A stretch of DNA of 64,000 bases from Eutreptiella sp. 'Long Island Sound 2002' (lineage: Eukaryota; Euglenozoa; Euglenophyceae; Eutreptiales; Eutreptiaceae). The notes below the pieces were generated by a model. That model worked only from the letters and a program-made list of their open reading frames with translations, ran no database searches and was not told where the DNA came from. Numbering within the stretch: the stretch's first letter is position 1; each line of letters begins with the position of its first letter. Location of the stretch: assembly GCA_964036045.1 (NCBI GenBank), contig OZ038384.1, positions 47,244,851 to 47,308,850 on the forward strand, written 5' to 3'. Of the stretch, positions 54,601 through 64,000 are shown piece by piece. A program made the position numbers and the translations under genes.

Positions 54601-54640
54601 ACTGCCATGGCCAACAGATTCCCCTGGAGACCGTGCGCAA
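51635..54640 (+). pseudogene. LINE B ORF1-like protein with two in-frame TAA stops
   Basis: One reading frame stays open from 51,635 (ATG, MDAEQYYQSV) to about 54,600 except for TAA at 52,766-52,768 and 53,903-53,905. Sequence on both sides of each stop has the same composition and codon use. The first part (to 52,768) ends with a segment near 52,370-52,550 (HHLLLTVQGDATI, PAHAVHIPPQ) that resembles a double-stranded beta-barrel of cupin type. The second (to 53,905) and third parts have no recognised domain. It takes the position of an RNA-binding ORF1. The stops could be mutations or, less likely, natural breaks between short ORFs. Confidence 0.55.
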
Positions 54641-55415
54641 GCTCGCCGACATCATACGCAGCCACGCGAAAGCGAAAATGCAAACACCGGCAGAACCCCC
54701 ACTGAGGGATCCAGACCACCAAGCAACGCACTCCTTCTTCAAACCCCATGCCCCGCTACCTCCAGTCCCACCCAAGCGAACGAGACGACAAAGGGGCGCA
54801 CCCGCCCCCAGCCAAGCCGGAAAAGCAGCGACCTCCCGATCCCCCGCATCCCACCCGACCCACCCGGCGAACCCAGACCAAGCATCCTCGTCATCCTCCC
54901 TCCCACCAATACCACCGCCCCACCCGGACCAAGCATCCTCGTCATCCTCCCTCCCACCAGTACCACCGCCCCACCCGGACCAGGCATCCTCATCATCCTC
55001 CCTCCCGCCACCAGCACAGCCCCCGCCCGAAGCGTACCCAGGGTTCGAAAAAGGTGCGAAGGTCCAACAGCCCTTCCGCAACGACCACACAGGCGACTGG
55101 ATCTGGTGTGAGGGCACAATCCAGTACCGCCTCAAGGGACCGGGGGACAACGGGGGGCCACAAGTCCAGGTGATCTGGCACCGCCAAAAGGAGCTAGACC
55201 AAGGCAGCAGCGCCCCGGACAAACCAGTCGCCGACACCCTGGAACTCACCAGCGCCCACCCCATCCGGCTCCGCACCGAAGAGAACAAGGCCCACACAGG
55301 CACCAAATACACTGGGGAGCTCCCCCCGGAGTGGAGCCAACGCCTCCCCCCGCCGCGCCTACCCAAACGCCCACAAACCGGCAAAAAGTCCCCAAGCCCC
55401 AGTCCCCCTCCCTGA
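54620..55415 (+). pseudogene. LINE B Pro/Ser linker with 51-bp repeats and Tudor-like segment
   Basis: After a one-base frame change near 54,600 the coherent frame reads QQIPLETVRKLADIIRSHAK. A 51-bp repeat in three copies (54,871-55,020) follows, encoding SSSSLPP-PPPHPDQA, then a folded segment at about 55,045-55,290 (FEKGAKVQQPF, WIWCEGTIQYR, VQVIWHRQK). That segment has the alternating aromatic strands of Tudor/Agenet/chromo-like barrels. TGA at 55,413-55,415 ends the frame, which then continues open into the endonuclease. Such a domain could bind modified histones or guide integration. That role is speculative. Confidence 0.45.
54871..55020 (+). repeat. 51-bp in-frame tandem repeat, three copies
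   Basis: Phrase gaccaagcatcctcg starts at 54,876, 54,927 and (ga-ccaggcatcctc) 54,978. The period of 51 keeps frame. Confidence 0.9.
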
Positions 55416-57165
55416 CGGGGCAAGGGCCGAGGGCACAAGCCTCCACAGCCCCGGCCCGCCCCCACCGAGGCCACCGTCAACCTCCTCGACCTCAACCACC
55501 CGGCCGTCACATACTCCAAGGACGCCGCAACCGCCCTCCAAGAGCTCCCGCTGGCACAGTGGCCGGGGTGGGTCACCCACCTCCTCACCTTCCAGGAACA
55601 AGGCCTACAGCGCGACGACCCCCCAGAAACCACCCCCATATATACCCCGGACCAGAAAGCGTACAAATGCTACTGGCACAAGGGGACCCCCCTATACGCC
55701 CAAACCGGCATCCACGTCCACCTCGTCCACCACCTCAGCGTCCCAGGGAGGCTAGGTGTCTATGAGGTCGTCGGGGACGGATGGCAACTCAACGTCATCA
55801 ACACCCACGTCCCCTTCGGCGAAGCCACGGAACCCTTCCTCCAAGCCCTGGCCGAGGCGTACCGCCAAATGGCCATGCTCGCCCCCACAGTCATCATCGG
55901 CGACATGAACGCCGCCCCCACCCCAGCGGACCGAGGGGGACAGGCCACACCCCAGGACCAAGCAGTCCGCGACACCATCGAAATGCTGGGGCTCGTGGAC
56001 CTAACAGCCAGCCTCGAAGGCCAACCATCCCACTTCCCCCACCAAACGGATGCCGCCCCATCCCGCATCAACGTATGCTATGGCGACCCCACCACCATCA
56101 TCCGAGCGGAGGCCCGATATGGACCCCTCCCGCTGGGACCCACAGGCCATAGCCCCCTGCACATCCGCCTCACCATCCCCAACCTTCCCCCCAGCCCCCC
56201 AGAAGATGCGGACCAAGGCCTACCACCCCCCCTGAAGATGCCCCCGCTGCATGACAAGCATGCCTGGTCCCAATATCACAGGGCAATAGACCGCGCCCGT
56301 CGCATCCAACCAGACCCCACCGACCTACTCACAGCCATGCGCACGGCCGCCGTCGCCTGCGGCTTCCAGCAACACCCCCACACAGACGACGACCAACCAC
56401 CCACGGCCCTGGGGGACATGCTCCATGACCTCTGGCATGCGAAGCAACAACTGGCGACCCTCCTCCACACCGACACCCCCCAAACCCGCCGCCAGATACA
56501 CCACTGCAGGACACAGATAGCTCAAATCAGGGCGGACCTGCAGCGGTGGCACATCCACAGGCAACAGCGCATCGCCCAGGAACACGAACGGTATGCGCAA
56601 CATGAACTCCCCTACAAGGCCATCCGCCACCTCAACGACGCCATGACCGATACCGGCCACCGCACCATCACCACGGTCCGGCAGGAGGACGGCTCCCTCA
56701 CCAACGACCCAGCCACAGTGCTCCAAGCCACCCAAGACAGCTTCCTCCGGCAACACCCCCCCCCCCAAGACACACTGGACCCGGACACCCAGGCCAAAAT
56801 CGACCGCCTCCCTCGGGTCTTCAACCACGCCCAGAGGAGGCACCTGGAAAAACGCCCCTTCACCATCCACGAAGTCCGGAAGGCCATCCACAGTCTCCGG
56901 CAACACAAAACCCCAGGCTACGACGGCCTCCCTGCAGAGGCATACTACCACCTCCCCGCCCACCTCCTCCGCGTCCTCGCCCACCGCCTCTGGGACATCG
57001 TCACGGGGCGGACCCCCCTGCCACCAGACTGGGCAAACGTTGTCCGCCCCCTCTATAAAAAAGGGGACTGGGGAAACCCGGACAACTGGCGCCCCATAGT
57101 CTGTGCGGTCACGGAGGTCAAAATCGTCTGGACCATCCTCCTGCGCCGCATCCGCCCCCACCCTG
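55416..57165 (+). pseudogene. LINE B ORF2, part 1: APE endonuclease and start of reverse transcriptase
   Basis: The frame continues directly from the TGA at 55,413. Endonuclease landmarks are LTFQEQGL (catalytic Glu), VINTHVPFG, IIGDMNAAP (Asp and Asn), SRINVCYG (Asn where Asp is usual) and TGHSPLH (His; the usual Asp before it is replaced by Gly). After a helical linker come RT motifs: GYDGLPAEAYYHLP and VRPLYKKGDWGNPDNWRPIV. A frameshift in a C-run near 57,160 moves the reading to the next frame. The changes at the last two endonuclease motifs may reduce nicking activity or reflect lineage variation. Confidence 0.8.
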
Positions 57166-58150
57166 GACCCCCACATACCAGCGAGCCTCTGGGGGGCCAT
57201 CCCAGGCCGCTCCCCACACGAGGCCATCTTTCTCCAGGACATCATCGCGGACATGGACCCCGTGGACCTCATCATCGCCTCCCTCGACGTCAAGGGAGCC
57301 TTCCCGAACACCCCCTGGCTCCTTCTAGAAGCGGTGTGCAAAAGCCTAGGCCTCCCCTTCTACAACTTCACCTCCGACTACATCCGCACCCGCAAATACA
57401 CAGTCCGCACAGGAGTAGGCCTCACCCCCTTCCTGGAGCCAGGCAGCGGGGTCCCCCAAGGGCGAGCAGAGGGCCCCTTCCTGTACCTTCTAGTGACGCT
57501 CCCCCTGGCCCTCGCAATCGAGCAGGATTACCCGGCCTACGCACCCTACCCCCTCCTCTCCCCCCTGGTCGGCTTCGCGGACGACACCAACCTCACCGTC
57601 GCGCACACCCCACACGACCCCCATGCCCCTGACCCCGGACCAACGGTCACCCAACAGGCCAACGACTTACTGGACGTGACCGTCTCCTACCTCTCCCACA
57701 ACAACCTCATCGTCCACCCCACAAAGTCAGTGGCCATCATCAAGGGGTCTGCCACACCTCCCACCCTAGGGCCACAAGGGCCCCCCATGCAAGTCGTGAC
57801 GACCACCACCCACCTGGGGGTAGTCCAGGCCGCCAACCCTGAAGACGCCACCCTCCCTCCCAAGTTGCAGTCACACCTCGCCCATCTCCCCAGATATGCG
57901 TCCCCGACCACCAAGGCCCTCTCCCTGTCCCACCAGAGCCTGGCGTACTACCTCACCGGGGTCTTGAACGCCTCCATAGGCTTCCAAGCACTCCACCTAA
58001 CACACCCCACCACCGCTCTCCAGCCGGCCACACACGCCGTGACCAAGGCATGGGCAGCACACGGGGGCTGGCCCACCTCCATACCCACCCGCGCCATCCG
58101 AGCGGCATGGCCCCACTATGGAGACGCCATAGGGGACGAGGTGAAAGCGG
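57166..58150 (+). pseudogene. LINE B ORF2, part 2: reverse transcriptase palm and thumb
   Basis: Motif A is IIASLDVKGAF with Asp at 57,286. Motif B is SGVPQGRAEGPF. Motif C is VGFADDTNL with the Asp pair at 57,580-57,585. NNLIVHPTKSVAII matches the following motif D/E region. All three catalytic aspartates are intact. The frame breaks near 58,145, where GDEVKAA should continue into LLLHRMTHNH of the next frame. The enzyme would copy element RNA at a nicked chromosomal target. Confidence 0.9.
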
Positions 58151-60746
58151 CCTCCTCCTTCACCGCATGACCCACAACCACTCACCGGAGGTCCGCGAGG
58201 TCACCGCCATCCGCCTCCAAGCCGCGCAACGGGCCCGCAACACATGCCCGCGCTGGGTACTCCACCAGACGGGCATGCCCACAAACATGAACACGCGCCT
58301 GTGGAACCACCTGCAACTTCTCCTCCCATCCCCACACCACGCCATACTCACCAACCACACGTGCCCAGAGAAAGGGCCACTAGCGGTCCTCTGCAGGGAC
58401 CTCCACCACCACCCCAAGGGCACCATCCACACCATAGACCTTGTCGGGGCCTCCATCACCGTAGTATACGTCACCCTCCCCCAAATGCGAGTCCTGCACC
58501 ACAGCGGGGCACACCACACCCCCTTTCTACAGCTTCCCGAATGGCCACAATACCGCCTCTTCCACCAGTACCTCACGCAGACGGCACGAGCAGCGGGACA
58601 CACTCTACCGGGCAGCAAAGGCATGCGCACAGCCTACCGAGAATTCACAAAGCAACACCCGCGACCCATCCCAGCGACACCGCCCTACGCAGCCACCGGA
58701 TCGAAACACGAACCCGTCCCCCCAGTAATGGGCCCAGTCCCACCACTAACCCTGCTACTGGCCCCGAATGAAGCCAAACCCACGCAGACAACCGTCATCC
58801 ACCACGGGGCAAAATGGCGCATACCGAAACACCACATGACCGCCCGAGACCTACCAAAGGTCCCCCAAGATTCCCAGAGCATGCCACGCACATGTTGGGC
58901 CTGTGACCCCGAGGCACCAACCACACCATGGCCCGTACTACACCTCATAGCACGCCACCACACCCACCCCACAACCCACCTACCACCACAGGCCTACGCA
59001 TGGATAGCCCCATGGTTCCACCGCACCGACACTAACCCCACGGTAGCATGGAACCCCGACCACGCGCCCAAATGGCTCTTCACCACTACACCCACATGCC
59101 CCCGCCCCGACCCGGCAGGGGTCGCCATCCGTTACAGCATGTACGAGCCAGGCAGAACGGGCAAGCACGAGCACCCCTACTATCCACTCCACCACTCCTG
59201 CCACACACCGGAGCACCGAACACAAACCCTCACATGCCACGACCTAAACCCCGACACAGCCTACATGCTCCACTACATCTACTCCTACCTCACACAAGGA
59301 CAGCCGGAGCAGGGACTCATAGGCCTGTCCCCCCAAGCGAAGCACATCATCTCCAAAGGAATAGGGGTGTACGCCACCCCCATCCTGCAGCCCACAACCC
59401 CAGTAGCCCACCTCGCCACGGGCCTTGCCATATACGCCTACCTGCCCATGAACCCATGCCGCCTCCCACAACCATCACCGGCGGACCGGCTCTTCTTCAC
59501 CGACGCCTCAGGCGAATCCGCCCTCACGCCCATCACCGGGGGGGCCACCCTGCAGCTAACCCACACCGGGGGACACTACCACATGGACCACCACACGGGC
59601 CACACCAGCTATGGGGCCTCTTCCCACGGGGAGCTAGGGGCCATGGCCGACGCCATCACCGAGGTCGCGGCCCACCTACCCACCCACTCCCCGCGCATCG
59701 TCCGGGTCTGGTTCGTGGTAGACGCCACTGTCGACACGCACCTGCTCCTCCGCATAGCAAGGCAACCACTTCACAAAGCAACCGCGACGAGCCTCGGCAC
59801 CCAGGCACTGCTACTCTGGAAAGCCCTACGCAGCCTTCCCCCCTACGTCCAACTCCACATCGTGAAACAAGAGTCCCACAGGCACCAATACGGAAATGGT
59901 AAGGTCGACAACCAGGCAGTACACCAGCGCACAACACACCTACCAGCCCTCCAGATCCCTGACCTCGGCCGCAACCACACACACCTCCAACACGTGCCCC
60001 CTGTACCCGAGCCCCATCAGACCCCGGACTGGGTACCAGAGGACGCCCCCTATTCCTCCCACGACAGAGCGTACCACTACCCCAACCCCGTCCAACATCT
60101 CGCCCGCGTGCTCGGCGACGCAGACAGCCGGGCGCACATCGAGGAGCTCCAGGACAGACTGCAAGTCCCCCTCTACCACTCAGCGCTCCGCCCAGCAAAC
60201 GTCCCAGCCCACCTCCAGAAACGACGCATCCAGCTCCTCAGGGAGCAACTGCCATTCCTCACCAGGGTCGCCAGATGGCTCGCCCGCAAGCACATCCAGG
60301 TCCCCGACGAACACACCTGTTGCCCATGCGACCACACCACCCCGGAGGACTGGGAACACTTCAAGAAATGCCCCCTCCATACAGACAGGGACACCCTAGT
60401 GGGCTGGTCCCCGGCGGAAACCCTGCGACAACACGAAGGATGGCCAACCCACAGCCACGCACACCAGGCCACCGAACACCTCTTCCGGGACCCCCTGATC
60501 AAAGAAGCCACCATGAGAGGGGCAGTGACACAGGCCCTGCACCGACACCTCACCAAACACACGGAAAGCCCCATGGAGGCAGCAGCACACCTCCAGCTAG
60601 AAGCGGTCCGCAGAGCAGCGGCCCAAATGGTACACCGCAAACACCTCCTGCTAACACACGCGGAACAACTCACCGACCCCGGCGCCAGGGAACACATGCA
60701 GCGTCTCATCCATTACCATGCCGTGCATGACCCAGACGTCCACTAA
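58150..60746 (+). CDS. LINE B ORF2, part 3: connection, RNase H and zinc knuckle
   Basis: About 865 codons open to TAA at 60,744-60,746. A long connection region of unknown fold is followed by RNase H (about 59,480-59,930): FFTDASG (Asp), SSHGELGAMADAI (Glu), VWFVVDATVD (Asp) and GNGKVDNQAVH (Asp). All four catalytic acids are present. A C-terminal knuckle at 60,318-60,380 reads CCPCDHTTPEDWEHFKKC, the Cys/His cluster common at LINE ORF2 ends. RNase H degrades the RNA strand of the hybrid. Confidence 0.88.
59480..59930 (+). other. RNase H domain of LINE B
   Basis: D-E-D-D catalytic set in FFTDASG, HGELGAM, FVVDATVD and KVDNQAV, correct order and spacing. Confidence 0.88.
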
Positions 60747-62358
60747 CCCGCTCCACGCCCCGCAAGCGCCCCCCGTCTCCATCCACAGGTCTCCAAGGCA
60801 CCACCACAGCGCCCCGAGACCCGTCTCGCACCCAAGAAGCCACCCGGCACCGCCCAGTCCGGCCGAGCCCAGCCAGGGCCAACCATCCATCGACGTAGAC
60901 GCGCAAGACCCCGGCAGCCCATCCAGCCCACCCCCCCTGGACCCGGGACAACCCCCCCTCACACCGGCCACCATCCGCGACCCCGACCTCCTCCGAGCGA
61001 CCCTCCAAGACAGGGCCCCGACCACCCCCCTGGGCTGGTACCGCCTACAAGAGGACTGGACCAAGCTCACCGTCAAAGCCCTCCGGGACCTGACCACCCC
61101 AGGCAGCGGCCTCCACGAGACCATAGTAGACCTCGTGCTCTGGCGAGCCCGCAAACACACCCGGGGCCAGCCCATCTGGATCCCCCCCATCGAGTGGGGC
61201 CAGGCCCTGACGCACGACACCGGCAGCAACGTCACGCGTCGAGGGACCGTACGCCTACGGCGGGCCCAAGCGGAGACGGACCACCCAGCGGACCCGAACC
61301 ACCCGGAGCAGTGGGAACAGGCCACCGCGCCCAACCGCGACACCGCCCTCCGCGCCGCCGGCCTCCGCACCCCGGACGACGACCTCCCCCCCCCACCTAC
61401 AGACAGTGACCACCCCCCGCCGGAGGTCTGGGTTACAGTCCTCGAGCGCGGCCACTACTACGTGATAGCCGCTACGGCTACGTCCCCCGGCCCGCAATGG
61501 ATCATCCAGGGGACAGACACCATGTTCGCCCCAGAGACCGCCCCACCAGGGGCAGTGGGGGACCCCACCACCCAGCACAGGATCCTCAGGGGTGTCCTCC
61601 AGCCAGGGAACACGCCCCCAGCCCGCGCCCTGGCCCAAATCACCTCAGGGAAGGCGGGCTACCACCTGGGATTGGCCATGCTCTGCCTAACCCACTGGAT
61701 CCAGCGCCACTGGCCACCCACGGGGACCGTGCCCTGGGTTTGGGCCATCCCCACCGCCCACACACAAGTCGAGGTAGGCCCGGACACACGACCAAACCCC
61801 CCCCCCAGACCGCAGCAGTCCCTCACCTGCGGGTACCACGCCATCCACAGGGTCCTCAACCGCGCGGGTCTTAGCCCAAAGCTAGCATGCCCCCTTCCCA
61901 CCACTGACCAAGAGGTCCACCAGATACGAAAGCTCGTCTGCGAAATCCTTGCCGCGGCAGCAGAAGACGGCAAGCTTCTCCTCCAAACCGCCCGGCCTAC
62001 AACTGCCCACGCAAGCGCGCGGCAAGCGGACACATACACCGGCACAGCACACGCCCCCGCACAATCCCCGCCCATGCCCCCCCCCTCTTGCTGCTCAACC
62101 GGAGACCCACCCACGCCCACCATCGCGCGCACCCCCGGGCCCCGCAACACGGGCCTCCCCCACCCGCCCGAACACCAGCACACGCCCGCCACACACCCAC
62201 CCACCGGCCACCCTTCACCGCCCCCCACACTCGACAACACACACACACCCGCCAAGGGGAGCCCCGTGCCCCGCGGCACGCCCACCCCACCCAGTGGCCC
62301 GCCCACGCCCCCCACACACACCCCAGAGGACCCAGGCCCACCCCCCCCCGGCCCCTGA
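60718..62358 (+). CDS. LINE B ORF3 with Ulp1/C48-like cysteine protease signature
   Basis: ATG at 60,718 lies 29 nt before the end of the ORF2 stop, in another frame. The 546-codon ORF has a Pro/Ser-rich start, a folded middle and a very Pro/Thr-rich tail. In the middle, His (61,453, GHYYVIAAT), Asp (61,516, IQGTD), Gln (61,813/61,816, PQQS) and Cys (61,828, TCGYHAIHRV) occur in the order H-D-Q-C of Ulp1-type (C48) proteases. Those enzymes cleave SUMO or ubiquitin-like proteins. The spacing between Asp and Cys (about 104 codons) is longer than I would expect for a minimal domain. A role in counteracting host modification is speculative. TGA ends it at 62,356. Confidence 0.55.
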   Translation: MPCMTQTSTNPLHAPQAPPVSIHRSPRHHHSAPRPVSHPRSHPAPPSPAEPSQGQPSIDVDAQDPGSPSSPPPLDPGQPPLTPATIRDPDLLRATLQDRAPTTPLGWYRLQEDWTKLTVKALRDLTTPGSGLHETIVDLVLWRARKHTRGQPIWIPPIEWGQALTHDTGSNVTRRGTVRLRRAQAETDHPADPNHPEQWEQATAPNRDTALRAAGLRTPDDDLPPPPTDSDHPPPEVWVTVLERGHYYVIAATATSPGPQWIIQGTDTMFAPETAPPGAVGDPTTQHRILRGVLQPGNTPPARALAQITSGKAGYHLGLAMLCLTHWIQRHWPPTGTVPWVWAIPTAHTQVEVGPDTRPNPPPRPQQSLTCGYHAIHRVLNRAGLSPKLACPLPTTDQEVHQIRKLVCEILAAAAEDGKLLLQTARPTTAHASARQADTYTGTAHAPAQSPPMPPPSCCSTGDPPTPTIARTPGPRNTGLPHPPEHQHTPATHPPTGHPSPPPTLDNTHTPAKGSPVPRGTPTPPSGPPTPPTHTPEDPGPPPPGP

Positions 62359-63396
62359 ATGCAGCCCACGCGAACTGTTCCCCCCCGCGGACACCAACCC
62401 ACACGACCTCGCACATTGCAGGACCCGGGCCCAGCCGAGCCCAGAAAGAGAAGGCCGCAGCCCCGCGCCTCCCTCCCCCGCCGCTACCGACCAGATCGGC
62501 CCGCCGGGCCGCCAGGTCACGACCGGGCCCCCCTAGCCGCCCGCCCCCAACCTACAACCCGGGGACATGCCCCCCATCCTCCCCGCCGTGGCCGCAGCAG
62601 AAGCCGCCGCCCGCAAGCCCGCCCGCATCACAGCCCAACCCGCGTCCACCACCTCCTCCTCGTCCTCAGCCTCGTCCACCTCCTCCACCTCATCCTCCGA
62701 CCCCCCCCGCCTGCACCCCGCCTGCACCTGGTCCTGCGGGCCGACCATGAGGTGACAGCGACATGGCCACCAGCGCGCCCCCACACAGTATACGTCACGT
62801 GGTCGGGGATGCTCATGGGCACATGCGCGGGAGCGTCACGCTGGCTTACGGCAGCTCGTCGAGACAGCCTGGCCAGCGTCTACCTGGAGGCACTGGCCAC
62901 ATATGCCCAGTCAGCAGCCTGGGATCTGTTCTGGACTACATCCAATGGTCCAGTGAGCGGGTGGACGCATGGGCTGTCGTGGCAACACGCCGCGTGCCTG
63001 TCCGCATTGCTGCACCTGTACGACCGCGCTGTCACAGCGCTGGCGGAGTCCCCGGGCCTGGGCGTGGCAGCCCTGGCGGAACCAGAGTTCCCTCTGGGTT
63101 CAGACGGGCAGCACTGTTCAGTGCTTGTCGTGATTGGTGGCGGACAGGCGCCTGCCTGGGAAGGAGCCGCTGTACACCGCTGGAGCCTGGCGCGGCTGGA
63201 CGCCCAGCCAGAACATGTGCATGTTCGTGTTGGAGACCGATTCTGGATGTCTGCGCCGGAAGGAACAGTGCCGCGGGGGCTGGCGGAGGCGCTAATGGCC
63301 CTGTCAGCAGTGGTGCCAGGCAGCTCCACAGTGGTCCGCGCCAGGGGAGACCCCGATGCCCCTCCCGGGGGTTCGGGCCCGGCGGCGTCGGAGTGA
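62359..63396 (+). CDS. Unrecognised ORF in frame with LINE B ORF3
   Basis: The frame continues after the ORF3 TGA. The first about 130 codons are low-complexity Pro/Arg/Ser sequence. From about 62,760 the sequence becomes globular (YLEALATYAQSAAWDLFW, WQHAACLSALLHLYDRAV, HVHVRVGDRFW) and codon use changes to more G-ending codons. The globular part may therefore be a separate gene or the end of another element, with the true start near 62,812. No catalytic motif is recognised. Stop at 63,394-63,396. Confidence 0.4.
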   Translation: MQPTRTVPPRGHQPTRPRTLQDPGPAEPRKRRPQPRASLPRRYRPDRPAGPPGHDRAPLAARPQPTTRGHAPHPPRRGRSRSRRPQARPHHSPTRVHHLLLVLSLVHLLHLILRPPPPAPRLHLVLRADHEVTATWPPARPHTVYVTWSGMLMGTCAGASRWLTAARRDSLASVYLEALATYAQSAAWDLFWTTSNGPVSGWTHGLSWQHAACLSALLHLYDRAVTALAESPGLGVAALAEPEFPLGSDGQHCSVLVVIGGGQAPAWEGAAVHRWSLARLDAQPEHVHVRVGDRFWMSAPEGTVPRGLAEALMALSAVVPGSSTVVRARGDPDAPPGGSGPAASE

Positions 63397-63616
63397 TCCC
63401 GCGAGCGTCGAGAGCGGCGGCCCAGCCGTGTGGGCGCCGCCCTCAGGGCGCGGTGGGGCTGCCCCGGGCCAGCAGAGGCTGGCCAAGGAGCGATGCAGGC
63501 GGTATGCGCCAAGTGCAGCAGGCTGATGTGTCGTGCGGTCGTCCTCTTTCTGGTGGCGGAGTGTGCTCAGACTACTCCGATGATTGCGCCGCTCCCGGGG
63601 GACCCAAATTTTTCAA
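63397..63616. other. Spacer with no gene supported
   Basis: GC-rich, no motif. Ends at a TGA that opens the next frame. Confidence 0.3.
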
Positions 63617-64000
63617 TTGACGGGTCCGTCGCGTTTTTCAAGTCGGGAGAGTCCAACCCAACCCAACCCAACCCCCCCTCCCCGCCAAACTCATCATCAA
63701 GGCCACGGCGAAAGCCAAAGCCGCGGCCGCACGCACTGACCCCCCAACCCCCACACAGGCGACTCAGGCACCCCGGCAACCCACCGGGACGACCCCCGAC
63801 CCGACATCGGCGCCCTCACACCTCCGGACAGAGGTACTCCTCAACCTGGAACCGGACCCCAACCCCAAACCCGACCCAAAACCCAAGCCGGCGCCCACGC
63901 GACCACACACAACACCGCATACGCAACGACACAAAACCACCCGATACCACCCCCGCCCGGGCCCTCGCCCAAGCCAGGACCCCCCACCCACCGCAACCCG
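63617..64000 (+). CDS. Partial Pro/Lys-rich ORF at the right edge
   Basis: A plus frame is open from just after TGA (63,617-63,619) to the window end. It has a KAKAAAARTDPP basic stretch and DPNPKPDPKPKPAP repeats. No ATG is obvious. Composition and codon use match the start of LINE-type ORF1 sequences, so it may be another retrotransposon. The CCCAA repeat near 63,655 lies inside it. Confidence 0.35.

Larger units (their letters stand above)
51635..62358 (+). mobile_element. LINE B: nearly full-length APE-type non-LTR retrotransposon
   Basis: In order on the plus strand: long ORF1-like region, Pro/Ser linker with Tudor-like segment, APE endonuclease, reverse transcriptase, RNase H, CCHC-type knuckle, and a third ORF with Ulp1-like signature. 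Codon use is uniform, strongly favouring C at third positions. In-frame stops at 52,766, 53,903 and 55,413 and frameshifts near 54,600, 57,160 and 58,145 break it. The rest of about 10.7 kb is open, so decay is recent or partly due to sequence errors. The 5' limit is uncertain and may include repeats to the left. Confidence 0.85.

Noticed and set aside
63655-63677. CCCAA repeats as a telomere
   Set aside because: Only about three repeats, inside a Pro-rich open frame and not at a composition boundary; unlike the TTAGGG tract at 35.3 kb.

Overview
The window is eukaryotic nuclear DNA from a transposon-rich genome, most likely a unicellular alga or other protist. The evidence is short GT-AG introns, two large APE-type non-LTR retrotransposons (LINEs), hAT, PIF/Harbinger-like and LTR-element remnants, many satellites, and a short interstitial TTAGGG tract. 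I cannot name the species from sequence alone. There are no rRNA genes, CRISPR arrays or prokaryotic operons.

Composition is in blocks. 1-5.4 kb is GC-rich and holds the 5' half of LINE A on the minus strand. From 5' to 3' it has a tandem 5' leader, an ORF1 with a CCCH finger and a USP-like cysteine-protease domain, then an ORF2 starting with an APE endonuclease that runs off the left edge. 5.4-42.5 kb is a lower-GC, gene-like and repeat-rich block. It contains a SET-like fragment; a multi-exon gene of unknown function (6.8-10.3 kb) whose introns carry a GC-rich palindrome; an RS-rich gene built from tandemly duplicated phase 1-1 exons (12.1-16.2 kb) and its shorter paralogue with a U1-type zinc finger (24.2-25.5 kb); three copies of an unknown Cys-rich domain; a 1.2-1.8 kb repeat in three copies (19.1-22.8 kb); a cyclophilin pseudogene; a 180-bp satellite; a Harbinger-like transposase remnant; a 1,672-bp hAT element with target-site duplication inside a minisatellite; a RING-finger gene; and a decayed LTR element (gag, CCHC knuckle, protease) near 41-42.5 kb.

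42.6-51.6 kb is an unusual C/A-rich repeat landscape. A mini-intron-like array (42.6-44.0) is followed by a roughly 200-bp minisatellite built on a GCCAGGAGTGGCG hairpin core (44.3-46.2), a short unique segment with a perfect 12-bp hairpin (46.5-46.9), and Thr/Asn-rich repeats of about 1 kb (47.4-51.3). 51.6-62.4 kb is LINE B on the plus strand, nearly full length. It has a long ORF1 with a possible beta-barrel (cupin-like) segment, a Tudor-like segment, APE endonuclease, reverse transcriptase, RNase H, a zinc knuckle, and a third ORF with an Ulp1/C48-like protease signature. It is interrupted by three in-frame stops and three frameshifts. The right edge holds an unrecognised ORF and the start of another Pro-rich ORF.

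The most noteworthy observations are the palindrome-bearing introns (introner-like), the symmetric RS-exon amplification, and two LINEs that carry different ubiquitin/SUMO-type cysteine protease signatures. All domain calls come from reading motifs by eye and no search was run.
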